From positions 1 to 7,859 of the forward strand of contig JBGVMW010000256.1 in NCBI GenBank assembly GCA_045125095.1: a stretch of DNA of 7,859 nucleotides, in the 5' to 3' direction. The notes beneath the pieces were generated by a model. It saw only the letters and a list, made by a program, of their open reading frames with translations, made no database searches and was not told the DNA's origin. Below, one piece after another: positions 5,780 to 7,859 of the stretch (its first letter is position 1; each line of letters opens with the position of its first letter). The DNA is from JBGVMW01 sp045125095. Lineage in GTDB: Bacteria > Bacillota > Clostridia > Lachnospirales > Lachnospiraceae. Both the position numbers and the translations under genes were made by a program.

Positions 5780-6707
5780 ATGTTAAATAATAAATATGAA
5801 TACACAAAAATCCGTGAGAATATCTGGCAAATTGCAGAAGATAAAGGTGTATACAGTACACTTGTTAAGGGAAGCAAAATGGCAGTATTAATAGATACAG
5901 GATATGGGGCAAGAAATCCAAATTGGACAACATATCTCTTTGGGGGATTTAAACATTATCGTGGTATCTTTAGTTGGACATACCAAAGGTTCTATTGGCT
6001 TTATTGTACAGGAAGAAGAAATACTTATCGCCGGAGATGCATTAAATGAAGGGCTATGGTTGTTTAATTATGGTTCTTTATCAATGATGGATTTATATCA
6101 AACAATAAAAGCGACTACAGGATTGGATTTTTCAACGTATCTTTGTGGGCATAGCAATGAAGAATATCATAAAGAGAAATTATTTTCTCATATGAAGAAT
6201 ATTGAAAATCTGAAAATAGATAGCAGCACAAAACAAAATACAATTGGATTTGAAACTTATTGCAGTAAATATGAAGACGCTAATGGAAAATCGGAGATTG
6301 TATTTACAATAGATAAAGTAATGAAATCGGCTAAATTAGAATATCGTTCGTTTGCGATTGAGGATGCACAGTTATATCTGGAAAAGGAGATACATTTGAA
6401 AGAAGGATTTATGACGCCACCTAAGCATGTAAATTTTGAAGCAAAAAAGCTGTTTGGTTCCATCGGGGAGATTATGGACGGGGCTATTGCATATTTAAGT
6501 GTGGGCGGAGGTGGACCAACGGAACAGCATACACATGAGCATAATCATTTATTTATTGTTACAGAAGGTGAAGCTAGAATTCTGTTAGGGGATGAGGAAG
6601 TGATTGTTAAGAAGAATGAATCATTTTTGGTTGAAGGAAGAATACCTCATTCTGTATGGAACAATATTAAGGGAACAACGGTAATGCTGGGGATTTCTGT
6701 GAAATAA
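5780..6707 (+). pseudogene. Metallo-beta-lactamase-fold hydrolase with C-terminal cupin, broken by internal deletion
   Basis: ATG 5780 follows GAGGTG (5768-5773) at 6 nt and is preferred to TTG 5762. The first 46 residues read ENIWQIAEDKGVYSTLVKG then AVLIDTGYGARN, the opening strands of a metallo-beta-lactamase fold. In this family a linker and the zinc motif HxHxDH should follow, but they are absent. Around base 5915 the homology jumps to another frame, with IGQHISLGDLNIIVV, then VGHTKGS (later zinc-ligand His), LIAGDAL (bridging Asp) and CGHSNE (last His). The shift plus the missing segment indicate an internal deletion of perhaps 200-300 bp, not a single-base error. The unshifted frame stops at 6049. 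A C-terminal cupin domain follows in the second frame. MBL hydrolase activity should be lost. Ancestral substrate is unknown. Confidence 0.8.
5904..6707 (+). CDS. Residual open frame: MBL C-terminal half plus cupin domain
   Basis: This is the surviving long frame of the broken gene, 267 codons from ATG 5904. Residues 8-100 carry the MBL second half (H26, D45, H83). Residues 195-267 form a cupin barrel with GPTEQHTHEHNHLFIVTEGE, where H209 and H211 are candidate metal ligands. The Glu usual in cupin motif 1 appears to be replaced by N214 or H215. Motif 2 ends GRIPHSVWN with H249. Only a poor ribosome site (AGGA 2 nt before the ATG) precedes 5904, so expression as a separate protein is uncertain. 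A later internal start could yield the cupin alone. Confidence 0.45.
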   Translation: MGQEIQIGQHISLGDLNIIVVSLVGHTKGSIGFIVQEEEILIAGDALNEGLWLFNYGSLSMMDLYQTIKATTGLDFSTYLCGHSNEEYHKEKLFSHMKNIENLKIDSSTKQNTIGFETYCSKYEDANGKSEIVFTIDKVMKSAKLEYRSFAIEDAQLYLEKEIHLKEGFMTPPKHVNFEAKKLFGSIGEIMDGAIAYLSVGGGGPTEQHTHEHNHLFIVTEGEARILLGDEEVIVKKNESFLVEGRIPHSVWNNIKGTTVMLGISVK

Positions 6708-6766
6708 TTTGTAGCTGTGGAGGTAGAACAACGGTATTTTAGATGATACATAAGAAAGGGATTACT

Positions 6767-7438
6767 ATGATAAATGATAATACTACACCAATGGCTGCCA
6801 GTGCATATGATAAGGAAATTAATAATACAATACCATATTATTCCGAATTCTATGAACAAACATTAGATGTAATTGAGCAATGCAAATTTTCAGAGTTAGA
6901 TTGGCTGGATTTAGGATGTGGAACAGGAACGTTAGAACAGAAAGCGTTTGAAAGATTTGAGGAATTAAAATTTGTACTGCTTGATCCATCAGAGAAAATG
7001 CTTGAACAGGCAAAACAAAAACTTGAAAATAAAAATGTCCAATACATATGTGGAGATTCCGTGTCCATCAATTATGAATCCTGTTTTGATGTTGTGACAG
7101 CAATTCAATCGCATCATTACATGGGAGAAAAAGAGCGAAGAGAAGCTACTGAAAAAGTATACAAAGCATTGAAAAAAGGTGGCATATATATAAGTTTTGA
7201 AAATGTTGTACCATCAGATGAAGAAATTAAGAACAAAGAATTATTAAGATGGGGAAAATATCAGCAAAGACATGGAAAAACAGAAGCTGAGGCAAAGGCT
7301 CATAATGCAAGGTGCGGTGTCAATTATTTTCCACTTACAGTAGAAGAACATATTGAACTTGTAAAGAAGACAGGATTTGTGTATGTTCACGTATTTTGGT
7401 ATAGCTATATGCAAATGGGAATATATGCTATAAAATAG
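6767..7438 (+). CDS. Class I SAM-dependent methyltransferase
   Basis: This cytoplasmic methyltransferase has an unknown acceptor. ATG 6767 is chosen because GAAAGGG (6754-6760) lies 6 nt before it; the in-frame ATG at 6743 lacks such a site. The product is 223 aa, a normal length for a single-domain small-molecule methyltransferase. Motif I WLDLGCGTGTLE (46-57) binds SAM. The acidic LLDPSEKMLEQA (71-82) with D73 contacts the ribose. CGDSV (95-99), FDVVTAIQSHHYM (107-119) and the post-motif LKKGGIYISFEN (135-146) follow the Rossmann order. It is the last intact gene after padR, 59 nt beyond the cupin stop, with no terminator seen in the gap, so co-transcription is likely. No terminator was recognised after it either. 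Confidence 0.88.
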   Translation: MINDNTTPMAASAYDKEINNTIPYYSEFYEQTLDVIEQCKFSELDWLDLGCGTGTLEQKAFERFEELKFVLLDPSEKMLEQAKQKLENKNVQYICGDSVSINYESCFDVVTAIQSHHYMGEKERREATEKVYKALKKGGIYISFENVVPSDEEIKNKELLRWGKYQQRHGKTEAEAKAHNARCGVNYFPLTVEEHIELVKKTGFVYVHVFWYSYMQMGIYAIK

Positions 7439-7508
7439 AGAATTAATGAGGAGCTTTTTGGGAGGGGATGTTAAATCAAAATTTACAACATAAGCAGGAG
7501 TATGGAAA

Positions 7509-7718
7509 TTGAAACAAGATGAACTGAATTATTTAAAAAATGATAGAAAAACAAAAGGCAATAAGGACTTTATTACCCATATAGATTTTAATGTGGAAGA
7601 TGGAAGCGCAGATATATGGCAGTATGATATTTTCCCGGGGATTCAGTTATTAATTAGCGATTTTCAAACAGGCTCATGCTTTAGAAATACAATGAGTCAG
7701 AATGTAATATCTGGTTAG
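7509..7718 (+). pseudogene. AraC family regulator, N-terminal fragment
   Basis: The fragment is 69 residues from TTG 7509, with GGAG (7497-7500) at 8 nt. ADIWQYDIFPGIQLLISDFQTGSCF resembles the start of the effector-binding domain of clostridial AraC-type regulators. The frame ends at a stop soon after MSQNVI. The rest of the sensor domain and both C-terminal helix-turn-helix motifs are absent, and an apparent transposase gene starts 78 nt later, so insertion of a mobile element is the likely cause. The family call rests on a short stretch. With no DNA-binding domain the product cannot act as a regulator. Confidence 0.55.
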
Positions 7719-7796
7719 GGTGTCAAAAGTGATGATAAAAGCACTCAAATATAGTAAAATATAATTATAAAAACTATATGAATGTGCGGTGATATT

Positions 7797-7859
7797 ATGG
7801 CTTTTAAAACAAATCAATTTCAACAAATGAACTTATTTGATCCTTTATATTCCATGAGC
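7797..7859 (+). CDS. 5' end of a probable transposase, cut by window edge
   Basis: ATG 7797 follows GGTGA (7788-7792) at 4 nt, and 21 codons are visible, beginning MAFKTNQFQQMNLFDPLYSM. This opening resembles clostridial DDE transposases, but the fragment is too short for a firm family call. The 78 nt before it are very AT-rich, contain a possible -10 TATAAT at 7760-7765 and a TATAGT/ACTATA inverted repeat (7750-7755 and 7773-7778), and may be the left end of the element that broke araC. No terminal repeat can be confirmed because the right end is outside the window. Confidence 0.4.
   Translation, partial: MAFKTNQFQQMNLFDPLYSMS

Overview
The window looks like an accessory or decaying region of a low-GC Firmicutes genome, most likely a gut Lachnospiraceae/Clostridiales bacterium. 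This inference rests on AT-rich coding sequence, strong Shine-Dalgarno sites, an IS1182-type transposase, a PadR regulator and a bile salt hydrolase. All supported genes lie on the + strand.

Bases 1-2964 are a stack of nested mobile elements. The window opens inside the RNA of a group II intron (1-389). Its reverse transcriptase begins at 390 and is cut right after the catalytic YADD motif, at 1215/1216. The sequence from 1216 has the GTGCG start and hairpin order of a second group II intron 5' end. About 96 nt of that intron survive before an IS1182-family element (1312-2964), which has 15-bp imperfect terminal inverted repeats, a complete 486-aa transposase and its own terminator. To the right of the IS there is no intron sequence. 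Instead there is the C-terminal third of an ABC-2 type permease (2965-3363) and a strong terminator. The two flanks of the IS therefore do not match, which suggests a deletion or recombination at the IS.

Bases 3423-4640 hold a complete, apparently functional bile salt hydrolase gene (313 aa, start 3561) and its terminator. Bases 4722-7438 are a probable operon: promoter with an array of AGATAT/ATATCT half-sites, a PadR regulator, a 131-aa protein with a weak STAS/SpoIIAA-like look, a metallo-beta-lactamase-fold/cupin gene broken by an internal deletion that removes the first metal motif, and a SAM-dependent methyltransferase. The promoter layout suggests PadR autorepression. The pathway served is unknown.

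Bases 7509-7859 hold the N-terminal stub of an AraC-type regulator, cut short next to the first 21 codons of what is probably another transposase. The region therefore alternates intact genes (transposase, bsh, padR, the 131-aa gene, methyltransferase) with five broken ones (reverse transcriptase, second intron, permease, MBL/cupin, araC).
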